NCBI RefSeq assembly: GCF_900099905.1
Contig: NZ_FNEE01000012.1
Coordinates: forward strand, 1 to 64,000
Length of the DNA stretch: 64,000 nt
Source: Mesorhizobium muleiense
Lineage (GTDB): Bacteria; Pseudomonadota; Alphaproteobacteria; Rhizobiales; Rhizobiaceae
Reading direction: 5' to 3'
Of this stretch, positions 17,100-24,842 are shown in pieces (position 1 is the stretch's first letter; every line of letters begins with the position of its first letter). The translations under genes were made by a program, and so were the position numbers. The notes below the pieces were generated by a model. The model searched no databases and was not told where the DNA came from. It saw nothing but the letters and a program-made list of their open reading frames with translations.

Positions 17100-17618
17100 T
17101 CACCGTCGTGAAAACTTCGAGTACCAATTCCATTCCCACGTACTGCCTGCATCAACGGAGAACGCACGGCTGTAAATCGGGGTTTTCGGGTTGCGCTTAT
17201 CCCAGTGGAATTTCACGATAACGTCCTTGCCGGCCACAACCTCACGGCCGAAGAATTCGCCTTCGTCGCCATTGAACGAGCCCACCTTTCCGTCGTCGAG
17301 TTTGCCCGCGTTGCTGTCGGCCCAATAGATCGTCCAGAGACGCGTCTTTGGATCGAACAATCGCACGGTGAGGCCCTCGAACGGCTTTCCTCCCAACTCC
17401 GTATGAAAAATGTCGAAGTTGCCCAAACCCACTAGGATTTGGCGGAACTCCTGGGTCGCGTCGAATTCCTCCCACTCGCCGCTGCCGGCCAGTGGTTCCT
17501 TCAACGTACGATTCCTGATGTTCCAGTTGCCCACCAAATAGTCGAAATCATTTTTGGACGACGTCTCGCTCGCCGTTATCGCAAGTTTCCCGTCCGATGA
17601 AAGAGAGAACGCACTCAT
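17100..17618 (-). CDS. conserved hypothetical protein, lipocalin/DUF1579-like
   Basis: A 172-residue protein with no signal peptide. The pattern DFDYLVGNWNIRNRTL (about 25-40), a run of alternating strands with FDIFHTELGGKPFEGLTVRL, and RLWTIYWADSNAG is what is seen in small beta-barrel proteins annotated as DUF1579 or lipocalin-like. No catalytic residues can be pointed out. AAAGGAAAG just upstream of ATG 17618 is a good ribosome site. The gene stands alone between the PheC-like gene and the VapBC pair. Confidence 0.7.
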   Translation of the reverse strand: MSAFSLSSDGKLAITASETSSKNDFDYLVGNWNIRNRTLKEPLAGSGEWEEFDATQEFRQILVGLGNFDIFHTELGGKPFEGLTVRLFDPKTRLWTIYWADSNAGKLDDGKVGSFNGDEGEFFGREVVAGKDVIVKFHWDKRNPKTPIYSRAFSVDAGSTWEWNWYSKFSRR

Positions 17619-17621
17619 CTA

Positions 17622-18048
17622 CTTTCCTTTGGATCGACGTCGTGCCAGCACTCCCATCGCCGCGGAGATGACGAATGTATGGGCGTTTTCTTCGATGACT
17701 GCGGCGCGCTTCGCATGTCCGATCGCGGCAACAATTGGATGGGAACCCAACAGCGCGTCGTGATGCACGCCTGCCGTCACCTCCACGTTGCAACGCGTAA
17801 GCCGAAGACCCGTTCCGGGCACGGTCCACTTCGGTTAGCTCCGCACTCCGTCGCGAAGTCGCGTTGCTCTGCGCTCCACTCAGGATTCGCTAACCGCCCT
17901 GAACCCCTGAACCGACCTCCCAACCGGGTACCAAGTGTCAGATTCTGACCACTAGGTGTCGAAGATGTCCTCTCTTTCGTCGTGACGGCTTGTTGGTCAG
18001 GAGCAGAATGTGTATATTTAGTCCAATCTATACACATCGAGAAGCACC
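17622..18048. other. about 430 bases with no confident gene
   Basis: A frame on the minus strand (17619-17822, 67 codons) ends directly at the start of the 172-residue gene and contains smooth sequence such as HPIVAAIGHAKRAAVIEENA. It might be the decayed end of an upstream gene, but I do not recognise it. The rest shows no gene. Short motifs such as GGGTACCA near 17926 and TAGGTGTCG near 17953 have no clear partner. The right end must hold the vapBC promoter. Confidence 0.45.
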
Positions 18049-18261
18049 ATGCGAACCAACATCGAACTCGACGACGAATTGATCGCGGAGGCCATGGCCG
18101 CCTCCGGCCTCAAGACCAAGAAAGCGACGATTGAGGCGGCGCTGCGCAGTCTGGTGCGCCGGCACAGGCAGGATATGGCTATCGCCGCCCTTGCTGGCGC
18201 CGGCTGGGAGGGCGATCTCGACGCCATGCGGGAAGGCCGTTCGCCCGATCGGCAGCGATGA
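18049..18261 (+). CDS. vapB: VapB-family antitoxin
   Basis: A 70-residue antitoxin. It begins MRTNIELDDELIAEAMAASG, the ribbon-helix-helix form of VapB proteins that bind their own promoter, and ends in an acidic/arginine-rich tail (GWEGDLDAMREGRSPDRQR) that would wrap the toxin. It overlaps the vapC start by four bases (ATGA). The upstream region contains TGTATA-type sequence (GTGTATATTTAG and CTATACACATC) at about 18009-18036, which may form the autoregulatory operator. Confidence 0.9.
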   Translation: MRTNIELDDELIAEAMAASGLKTKKATIEAALRSLVRRHRQDMAIAALAGAGWEGDLDAMREGRSPDRQR

Positions 18262-18647
18262 TCGTCGTCGACAGTTCCGTGTGGATCGCCCATCTCCGCA
18301 ATACGGACAGCGTCTCGGTCGGCAAGCTCAGGCATCTCGATGACACACAGGAGATTCTGGTCGGAGACTTGATCCTGCTGGAAGTGCTGCAAGGCGCGCT
18401 CAACGAACCGCATGCCCAACTGATCGAGCGGAACTTCCGACAATTCGCCATCGTGCCGATGCTGGATCCGGCGACGGCAGTCGAAGCTGCCCGAAACTAC
18501 CGCATGCTCCGGCGGCGGGGCATCACCATCCGCAGGACAGTCGATATGATTATCGGCACATTCTGCATCCTGGGCGGACACGCGCTGTTGCATGATGACC
18601 GAGACTTCGACCCGATGGTTCGTTACCTCGGCCTGCGCGCCGCATGA
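18258..18647 (+). CDS. vapC: VapC-family PIN-domain ribonuclease toxin
   Basis: A 129-residue PIN nuclease. The acidic metal-binding residues are D5 (MIVVDSSVWI), E42 (LLEVLQG), D96 (RRTVDMIIG) and an aspartate in LHDDRDFDPM (113-118). All four positions are present, so the toxin looks intact. VapC toxins cleave tRNA or rRNA when released from VapB. The pair is complete and compact and stands between unrelated genes, as expected for a mobile addiction module. Confidence 0.92.
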   Translation: MIVVDSSVWIAHLRNTDSVSVGKLRHLDDTQEILVGDLILLEVLQGALNEPHAQLIERNFRQFAIVPMLDPATAVEAARNYRMLRRRGITIRRTVDMIIGTFCILGGHALLHDDRDFDPMVRYLGLRAA

Positions 18648-18683
18648 GAACGATGTGCAACGAGACCTCTGTAGCGGTTATCG

Positions 18684-19817
18684 TCAGGCCCCTGCCCGCT
18701 CCATGCCGAGGCGGGCGATGCGGCGAAGCTCGTCGATCGGGGTCAGGCCGCCGCTGCGCTCATAGTGCCAGAAGGTCCAGCCGTTGCAGGCATCCAGCCC
18801 CTGCACTTCCGCGCCGATCTTGTGGATCGATCCGGCGCTGCCGCCGACCGCCACAGTGCCGTCGGCGCGCACCCTGGCCGCCCAGCGCTTCTTGGCGTCG
18901 TAGAGCGTGGCGCCCGGCAGCATCAGTCCGGTGTCGATGAGGCTGACGAAAGCAACGCGCGGCTCGGCGCGCTTGCCGGTAAGCACAGTAAGAGCAGCGC
19001 CGTCCAGCGGCCGGACTGCATCGATGCGCTCGTTGGCGGCGTCGATATAGGCCTGCTCGCGCTCGATGCCGACGAAATGGCGGCCGAGGCGCTTGGCCAC
19101 GGCGCCGGTGGTGCCGGAGCCGAAGAAGGGATCGAGCACGATATCGCCGGGCTTCGTCGAGGCCATCATGATGCGGGCGAGCAGCGCTTCGGGCTTCTGC
19201 GTCGGATGCAGCTTGTCGCCATTTTCGTTCTTGAGGCGCTCAGCGCCGGTGCAGATCGGAAACAGCCAGTCGGACCGCATCTGGATGTCGTCGTTCGACG
19301 CCTTCAGCGCTTCGTAGTTGAAGGTGTAACCCTTCCCCTTCTGATCGCGCGAGGCCCAGATCATCGTCTCATGGGCGTTCTGGAAGCGGCGGCCGCGGAA
19401 ATTCGGCATCGGATTGGTCTTGCGCCAGACGACATCGTTGAGGATCCAGTACCCCAGATCCTGCATCTTGGCGCCGACCCTGAAAATGTTGTGGTAGGAG
19501 CCAATGACCCAGATGGTGCCGTTGGGCTTCAACACGCGGCGCGCCGCCAGCAGCCAGGCCCGGGTGAAGGCGTCGTAGACCTCAAAACTTGCGAACTGGT
19601 CCCAGTCGTCGTCGACGGCATCGACCTTGGACTGATCGGGCCGGTGCAGATCGCCGTCGAGCTGCAGATTGTAGGGCGGATCGGCAAAGATCACGTCGAT
19701 GGATTTTTCGGGCAGCCGGTCGAGCGCGGCGACGCAATCGCCCTTCAGGATCGTATCGAGCCATTCGGATTGCTGGGGAGCATGGGAAAGCTCGTCGAGA
19801 AGACGCACGGCAGACAT
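18684..19817 (-). CDS. ccrM: CcrM-type adenine-N6 DNA methyltransferase (GANTC)
   Basis: A 377-residue beta-class methyltransferase. The catalytic DPPY motif is at 46-49 (DVIFADPPYNLQL) and the AdoMet loop DPFFGSGTTGAVAKRLGR follows in the middle, the order of the beta class. The C-terminal extension of about 80 residues (KRWAARVRADGTV to CNGWTFWHYE) is characteristic of CcrM and absent from HinfI-type enzymes. CcrM methylates GANTC late in the alphaproteobacterial cell cycle and is usually essential. The ATG at 19817 is chosen; a TTG four codons earlier is also in frame. No restriction gene adjoins it. Confidence 0.95.
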   Translation of the reverse strand: MSAVRLLDELSHAPQQSEWLDTILKGDCVAALDRLPEKSIDVIFADPPYNLQLDGDLHRPDQSKVDAVDDDWDQFASFEVYDAFTRAWLLAARRVLKPNGTIWVIGSYHNIFRVGAKMQDLGYWILNDVVWRKTNPMPNFRGRRFQNAHETMIWASRDQKGKGYTFNYEALKASNDDIQMRSDWLFPICTGAERLKNENGDKLHPTQKPEALLARIMMASTKPGDIVLDPFFGSGTTGAVAKRLGRHFVGIEREQAYIDAANERIDAVRPLDGAALTVLTGKRAEPRVAFVSLIDTGLMLPGATLYDAKKRWAARVRADGTVAVGGSAGSIHKIGAEVQGLDACNGWTFWHYERSGGLTPIDELRRIARLGMERAGA

Positions 19818-19992
19818 TGTTACACCCAAAGCACGCGTTACTGTTTACTCCCTGTTATGGTTACCGATCAGCGTAAATATTCGGTGAAGGCCTGGGGTGC
19901 GGACCCCGGGTAATTTGCGAAGATCGGCCTGTTGGTGTATGCCGCGCCGCCTGAACCGTCCCAGCCTCCTCCCTCCCGCTTTCCGGATCGCT

Positions 19993-20682
19993 ATGCCCCA
20001 GCCAGACCTTGTCATCTTCGATTGCGACGGCGTGCTCGTCGATTCCGAGATCATCGCCGCGCGCATCGAAGCCGAGCTGTTGACGTCGGCCGGCTACGAG
20101 ATATCGGCCGAGGAGATTTCCGAGACCTATGCCGGGCTGACCTTCAAGGACATCATGATGCGGGTCGAGGAAAAATCCCGCGTCCCGTTCCAGGCCTCGC
20201 TGATCGATCGCGCCGAAGACCTGGTCGACCGCCGCCTGCGCAGCGACGTGCGCGCCGTCGACGGGGTGCACGAGGCGGTCGCCGCGGTGACGGCGCCGCG
20301 CTGCATCTGCTCGAATTCGCGCACCGAGCGGATCGAATTCATGCTGGAGAAGGTGCATCTGCTGCCGTTTTTCAGCGGCCGGATTTTTTCGTCGCTGGAA
20401 ACACCTAGCGGAAAATCCAAGCCGGCGCCCGACGTGTTTCTCTTTGCCGCGGCAAAGCTCCAGGCCGATCCGGCGAACACCTTCGTCATCGAGGATTCCG
20501 TGCATGGCGTGACCGGCGCCAGGACAGCCGGCATGCGTGTGATCGGCTTCACCGGAGCGGCGCACAGCTATCCCGGGCATGCCGACGCGCTGACCGAGGC
20601 CGGCGCCGAAACGGTCATCCGCCGCTGGGCGGAACTGAAAAGCGTGATCTCCGCCCTGTCGGAGTGGTCGGCGGATGCGTGA
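19993..20682 (+). CDS. HAD-family phosphatase, phosphoglycolate-phosphatase-like
   Basis: A 229-residue HAD subfamily IA hydrolase. Motif I is VIFDCDGVLVDSE with both aspartates; a helical cap (about 20-85) follows; motif II is ICSNSRTERI, motif III the lysine in SGKSKPAPDVFLFA, and motif IV FVIEDSVHGVTGA. This subgroup includes phosphoglycolate phosphatases and beta-phosphoglucomutases, and the substrate is not evident. The start at ATG 19993 (MPQPDLVIFD) matches the family; the frame is open further upstream but without similarity. It is divergent from ccrM. Confidence 0.9.
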   Translation: MPQPDLVIFDCDGVLVDSEIIAARIEAELLTSAGYEISAEEISETYAGLTFKDIMMRVEEKSRVPFQASLIDRAEDLVDRRLRSDVRAVDGVHEAVAAVTAPRCICSNSRTERIEFMLEKVHLLPFFSGRIFSSLETPSGKSKPAPDVFLFAAAKLQADPANTFVIEDSVHGVTGARTAGMRVIGFTGAAHSYPGHADALTEAGAETVIRRWAELKSVISALSEWSADA

Positions 20683-20721
20683 AGCAGGCGTCCAAATGGA
20701 CGCGCAGATCCAAAGCCGCGG

Positions 20722-21396
20722 CTATTCGGCCGCGGCAACCTTCTTGTCGGTCTTCTTCGGCGGGCCTTCGTCATAGCCGGCGAACACCTGATAGTCCCGC
20801 GCGGTGGGCTCGGGAACGACAACGTTCGAATCGGTGAAGACGAACTGGGTGGCACTCGAGGGATTGGTAACCTGGACCTGATGTTGGTGAAGCTGCGAGT
20901 AAAGGACCTCCTTGCCATGCATCACAGCGATACGGATCGGCATGGTGATGGTGCCAGGGCTGAACATCGGTCCCGGAACGACCTTGCCGGCGACTGCGAT
21001 CTTCATCGTCAGCGAGCCGTTGGCGCGGATGCAGTCGCGGGTCACATCGGTGATCGAAGCCTGATAGACGATCTTGGCGGAACCATCCTGCTGGCCGCTG
21101 CTCGCGTCAAGCGCGGCAGCTTCTGCATCCAGGGTGGCGGCTTTTTTCTTGGGCTTTTGACTGCCCTTGGCATAGGTGTTGAAGAAGGCGGTGCCGTCGC
21201 GCAGCGTCACTTTCGGACAATAGGCCAGCAATTGGCTGGCGAGAACCTTGGGGTCCGGCGGTGGTGGCGGTGTCGTGTCCTTCTTTCCGAAGCCCAGCAT
21301 GCTGCTGCCGCCTGATTGGCAGCCGGCGGCGGTAAGCATAAAGCCGGCGAGCGCCAGACCCGCGACAAAACGACCGTTAAATGTATGTAACGCCAT
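20722..21396 (-). CDS. hypothetical lipoprotein
   Basis: A 224-residue exported protein not recognised beyond rhizobial hypothetical proteins. The signal MALHTFNGRFVAGLALAGFM ends with lipobox LTAAGC, followed by a proline run (TTPPPPPDPK). The mature part contains a possible disulfide pair (LLAYCPKVTL and VTRDCIRANG) and beta-rich sequence (KIVYQASITDV, GTITMPIRIAV) ending in a lysine-rich tail. GAGGGAAG lies ten bases before ATG 21396. It is divergent from thrC, 121 bases away. An outer-membrane or periplasmic location is expected. Confidence 0.8.
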   Translation of the reverse strand: MALHTFNGRFVAGLALAGFMLTAAGCQSGGSSMLGFGKKDTTPPPPPDPKVLASQLLAYCPKVTLRDGTAFFNTYAKGSQKPKKKAATLDAEAAALDASSGQQDGSAKIVYQASITDVTRDCIRANGSLTMKIAVAGKVVPGPMFSPGTITMPIRIAVMHGKEVLYSQLHQHQVQVTNPSSATQFVFTDSNVVVPEPTARDYQVFAGYDEGPPKKTDKKVAAAE

Positions 21397-21517
21397 GAAC
21401 TGCACTTCCCTCTCGCAAAGCGGGTGACGTATATCAACCGCGCGGCAAAAATGCGACTGAGCAAGTACGGAAATTAACCACTTTGCCGCGGACAATACCG
21501 CCCGGCAGCAATGGAAC

Positions 21518-22921
21518 ATGACGATGCGCTATGTGAGTACCCGCGGGGAAGCGCCCGTGCTTGGATTTTCCGACGCTGTGCTGGCTGGTTTGGCGCGCGA
21601 TGGCGGACTTTATGTCCCTGAAACCTGGCCGCAGTTTTCGGCAGCTGAGATCCGCGCGATGCGCGGCCTTCCCTATCCCGACCTCGCCATCCGCGTGCTG
21701 TCGCCGTTTCTCGGCGGCGAGATCGCGATGCCGGTGTTCGAACGCCTGGTGCGCGAAGCCTATGCGACGTTCCGTCACGAGGCGGTCTGCCCGCTGGTGC
21801 AGACCGGCTCGAACATGTTCGTTCTGGAACTCTTCCATGGCCCGACGCTTGCCTTCAAGGACGTCGCCATGCAGCTTCTCGCCCGGCTGATGGACCATGT
21901 GCTTGCCGAACGCAACCAGCGCGCCAGCATTGTCGGCGCCACCTCCGGCGATACCGGCGGGGCCGCCATCGATGCCTTCGCCGGGCGCAACCGCACCGAC
22001 ATCTTCGTTCTTTTCCCGCACGGCCGGGTCTCGCCGGTGCAGCAGCGGCAGATGACGACGTCCATCGCCGCAAATGTCCATGCGCTGGCGGTCGAAGGCA
22101 ATTTCGACGATTGTCAGGGCCTGGTGAAGGACATGTTCAACGATCACGGTTTTCGCGACCGGGTATCGCTGTCCGGCGTCAATTCGATCAACTGGGCCCG
22201 CATCATGGCCCAGATCGTCTATTACTTCTCATCGGCGCTGTCGCTCGGCGCGCCCGACCGGCCGATTTCGTTCACGGTGCCGACCGGCAATTTCGGCGAC
22301 ATCTTCGCCGGCTACGCCGCCAAGAAGATGGGGCTGCCGATCGAGCGGCTGATCATCGCAACCAACGACAACGACATTCTGGCGCGCACGCTGTCGAGCG
22401 GCGAGTACCGCACGAAAGGCGTCTTTTCGACCACGTCGCCGTCGATGGACATCCAGGTCTCTTCGAATTTCGAACGCTTGCTGTTCGAGGCGGCCGGCCG
22501 CGACGCCTCTACCGTGCGGCGCTACATGAGCGGCCTCAAGCAGTCCGGCGCCTTCACCATCGAAGCCGGCGAGATCGCCAGAATCCGTTCCGAATTCGAC
22601 GCCGGCCGCTCGACCATGGACGAAGTCGCCGCCACGATCCGCTCGACGCTCGCAGCCAGCAACTATCTGCTCGACCCGCACACGGCCGCGGCCATGCACG
22701 TTGCGGTTGCAAGAGCCACCAATGCCATGCCCATGGTGGTGCTGGGCACCGCCCATCCGGCAAAGTTCCCGGCCGCCGTCGAAGCGTCCAGCGGCGTGTC
22801 GCCTGCCCTGCCCGCATGGCTAGGCGGGTTGATGACTTCAGAGGAAAAATACACGGTACTTCCATCCGACCTGAAAATGGTGGAAGATTATGTTAGCCGC
22901 CACACGCGGGCGGCAAATTAG
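21518..22921 (+). CDS. thrC: threonine synthase
   Basis: A 467-residue PLP enzyme converting O-phosphohomoserine to threonine. The N-terminal MRYVSTRGEAPVLGFSDAVL and the PLP lysine K114 in GPTLAFKDVAMQLLARL are characteristic; SGDTGGAAIDAF and the phosphate-binding PTGNFGDIFAGY follow. The length matches the family. ATG at 21518 and 21524 are both possible. It opens a compact operon with the M16 peptidase, GNAT and GGDEF/EAL genes. The preceding pathway enzyme, homoserine kinase, is encoded at 38028-38990. Confidence 0.96.
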   Translation: MTMRYVSTRGEAPVLGFSDAVLAGLARDGGLYVPETWPQFSAAEIRAMRGLPYPDLAIRVLSPFLGGEIAMPVFERLVREAYATFRHEAVCPLVQTGSNMFVLELFHGPTLAFKDVAMQLLARLMDHVLAERNQRASIVGATSGDTGGAAIDAFAGRNRTDIFVLFPHGRVSPVQQRQMTTSIAANVHALAVEGNFDDCQGLVKDMFNDHGFRDRVSLSGVNSINWARIMAQIVYYFSSALSLGAPDRPISFTVPTGNFGDIFAGYAAKKMGLPIERLIIATNDNDILARTLSSGEYRTKGVFSTTSPSMDIQVSSNFERLLFEAAGRDASTVRRYMSGLKQSGAFTIEAGEIARIRSEFDAGRSTMDEVAATIRSTLAASNYLLDPHTAAAMHVAVARATNAMPMVVLGTAHPAKFPAAVEASSGVSPALPAWLGGLMTSEEKYTVLPSDLKMVEDYVSRHTRAAN

Positions 22922-22935
22922 GGAGTATCAGCTAT

Positions 22936-24228
22936 ATGGGTGTTGAGGTAAGCCGTCTGTCGAACGGCCTGACAGTCGCCACCGAAACCCTTCCAAGCCT
23001 CGAATCCGTCGCTCTTGGCGCCTGGATCAAATCAGGCGCCCGCAATGAGCGTAGCGAAGAGCACGGAATGGCCCACCTGCTTGAACACATGGCGTTCAAG
23101 GGAACCAGAAGGCGCAGCGCCTTCGAGATCGCCTCCGAAATCGAGGATGTCGGCGGCGAGATCAATGCCGCCACCAGTGTCGAGACCACCTCCTATTATG
23201 CCAGGGTGCTGAGCGACGACGTGCCCCTGGCCGTCGATATCCTGTCCGACATCCTGCAGGAATCCGAGTTCGACCCGCAGGAGCTGGAGCGCGAGCAGCA
23301 TGTAATCCTGCAGGAGATCGGCGCCGCACACGATACACCCGACGACGTCGTCTTCGACCACTTCACCGAGACGGCCTTCCGCCACCAGACGATCGGCCGC
23401 TCCATCCTCGGCACGCCGGAAACCGTCAAATCCTTCACCTCGAAGCAATTGCACAAATTCATCGAACGGCAATATGGCGCCGAGCGCATGGTGGTCGTTG
23501 CCGCCGGCGACATCAAGCACGACAACTTCGTGCGCGAGGTCGAGAAGCATCTCGGCGGTTTCCGCAGCAAGTCCGACAACACCATGCCGCAATATGCGCA
23601 ATATGTCGGCGGCGATTTCCGCGAGGACCGCGACCTGATGGACGCGCAGATCGTGCTGGGGTTCGAGGGCCGCGCCTATCATGTACGCGACTTCTACGCC
23701 TCGCAGGTCCTGTCGATGATCCTTGGCGGCGGCATGTCGTCGCGTCTTTTCCAGGAGGTCCGCGAAAAGCGCGGGCTGTGCTATTCGGTCTATGCATTCC
23801 ACTGGGGTTTTTCCGATACCGGCATATTCGGCGTCCATGCCGCGACCGGGCAGAGCGATATCGCCGAATTGGTGCCGGTGGTCATCGGCGAGTTGCAGAA
23901 AGTCGGCGAGAACATCCTGCAGGAGGAACTCGACCGGGCACGCGCCCAGTACCGTGCAGGCCTGATCATGTCTGCCGAAAGCCCAGCCAGCCGCGCCTCG
24001 CAGATCGCCCGGCAAATGCTTCTGTTCGGCCGGCCGATCGCCAAGGAAGAGCTGATGGAACGGCTGTCGGCGTTGACGGTCGAGCGGTTGACGGACCTGT
24101 CGTCACGTCTGTTTTCGACCAAGCCGACGCTGACTGCCGTCGGACCGGTGGGCACGCTCGCTCCCTATGAGGCGGTCCTCGAGTCGCTTTCGGGCACGCA
24201 GACCACGGCCCGAAAGCTCGCCGGCTAA
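22936..24228 (+). CDS. M16-family zinc metallopeptidase (processing-peptidase-like)
   Basis: A 430-residue pitrilysin-family peptidase similar to mitochondrial processing peptidase beta. The inverted zinc motif HLLEH is at residues 47-51 (HGMAHLLEHMAFKGT), with the third ligand glutamate near 127 (EREQHVILQEIGAAHDTPDD). The C-terminal half-domain contains GGGMSSRLFQEVREKRGLCYSV, as in the family. No signal peptide is seen, so it is cytoplasmic. In alphaproteobacteria this gene commonly follows thrC, as here, 14 bases downstream. Confidence 0.93.
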   Translation: MGVEVSRLSNGLTVATETLPSLESVALGAWIKSGARNERSEEHGMAHLLEHMAFKGTRRRSAFEIASEIEDVGGEINAATSVETTSYYARVLSDDVPLAVDILSDILQESEFDPQELEREQHVILQEIGAAHDTPDDVVFDHFTETAFRHQTIGRSILGTPETVKSFTSKQLHKFIERQYGAERMVVVAAGDIKHDNFVREVEKHLGGFRSKSDNTMPQYAQYVGGDFREDRDLMDAQIVLGFEGRAYHVRDFYASQVLSMILGGGMSSRLFQEVREKRGLCYSVYAFHWGFSDTGIFGVHAATGQSDIAELVPVVIGELQKVGENILQEELDRARAQYRAGLIMSAESPASRASQIARQMLLFGRPIAKEELMERLSALTVERLTDLSSRLFSTKPTLTAVGPVGTLAPYEAVLESLSGTQTTARKLAG

Positions 24229-24243
24229 GTCCATCAAAGCGTC

Positions 24244-24840
24244 ATGTTCGCGCTCCCTTTCTTTCGCCGTGACCTGCCGGCACTGAAGGGTGACCGGGTC
24301 ACGCTGCGCGTGCCGCTGACCAACGACTATCGTGAATGGTCGGTGCTGCGCGGGGAAAGCCGCGCCTTCCTGGAGCCGTGGGAACCGCGCTGGAACCCCG
24401 ACGAGCTCGACCGCACGGCCTGGCGGCATCGCCTCAGCCGCTATCGCGAAGACTATGCGCAGGGAACGGCCATAGCCTTCTTCATCTTCGACAAAGGCAA
24501 CGGCAAGCTTGTCGGTGGAATCACCCTCGGCAATATCCGCCACGGCGTCGCGCAAAGCGGCCATATCGGCTACTGGATCGGCGAGCGCTACAGCGGCCGT
24601 GGCCTGATGACCGACGCGGTCAAGGTGGTGACGCGCTTCGCCTTCGATACGCTGAGGTTGCACCGGATCGAAGCTGCCTGTATTCCCGACAACGCCCGGT
24701 CGATCCGCGTGCTTGAAAAAGCCGGATTCCGGCGCGAAGGACTTCTCCGATCCTATCTCAGGATCAACGGCATCTGGCAGGACCACTACCTCTACGCCCG
24801 GATCGAGGACGATCCGCCGGGCGCGGAAACGAAGGACTGA
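24244..24840 (+). CDS. GNAT-family N-acetyltransferase, RimJ/RimL-like
   Basis: A 198-residue acetyltransferase. The GNAT fold is visible in LKGDRVTLRVPLTNDYREW, the acetyl-CoA strand/loop GHIGYWIGERYSGRGLMTDA (with Q/RxxGxG-like RYSGRG), and FDTLRLHRIEAACIPDNARS followed by LEKAGFRREGLLR, which is the RimJ/RimL pattern for ribosomal-protein N-terminal acetylation. The true substrate is not shown. The gene is 15 bases after the M16 gene and almost touches the next gene. Confidence 0.9.
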   Translation: MFALPFFRRDLPALKGDRVTLRVPLTNDYREWSVLRGESRAFLEPWEPRWNPDELDRTAWRHRLSRYREDYAQGTAIAFFIFDKGNGKLVGGITLGNIRHGVAQSGHIGYWIGERYSGRGLMTDAVKVVTRFAFDTLRLHRIEAACIPDNARSIRVLEKAGFRREGLLRSYLRINGIWQDHYLYARIEDDPPGAETKD

Positions 24841-24842
24841 TT

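Noticed and set aside
17619..17822. 67-codon minus-strand frame touching the lipocalin-like gene
   Set aside because: The translation is smooth but no family is recognised and no ribosome site supports it; noted only inside the intergenic entry.
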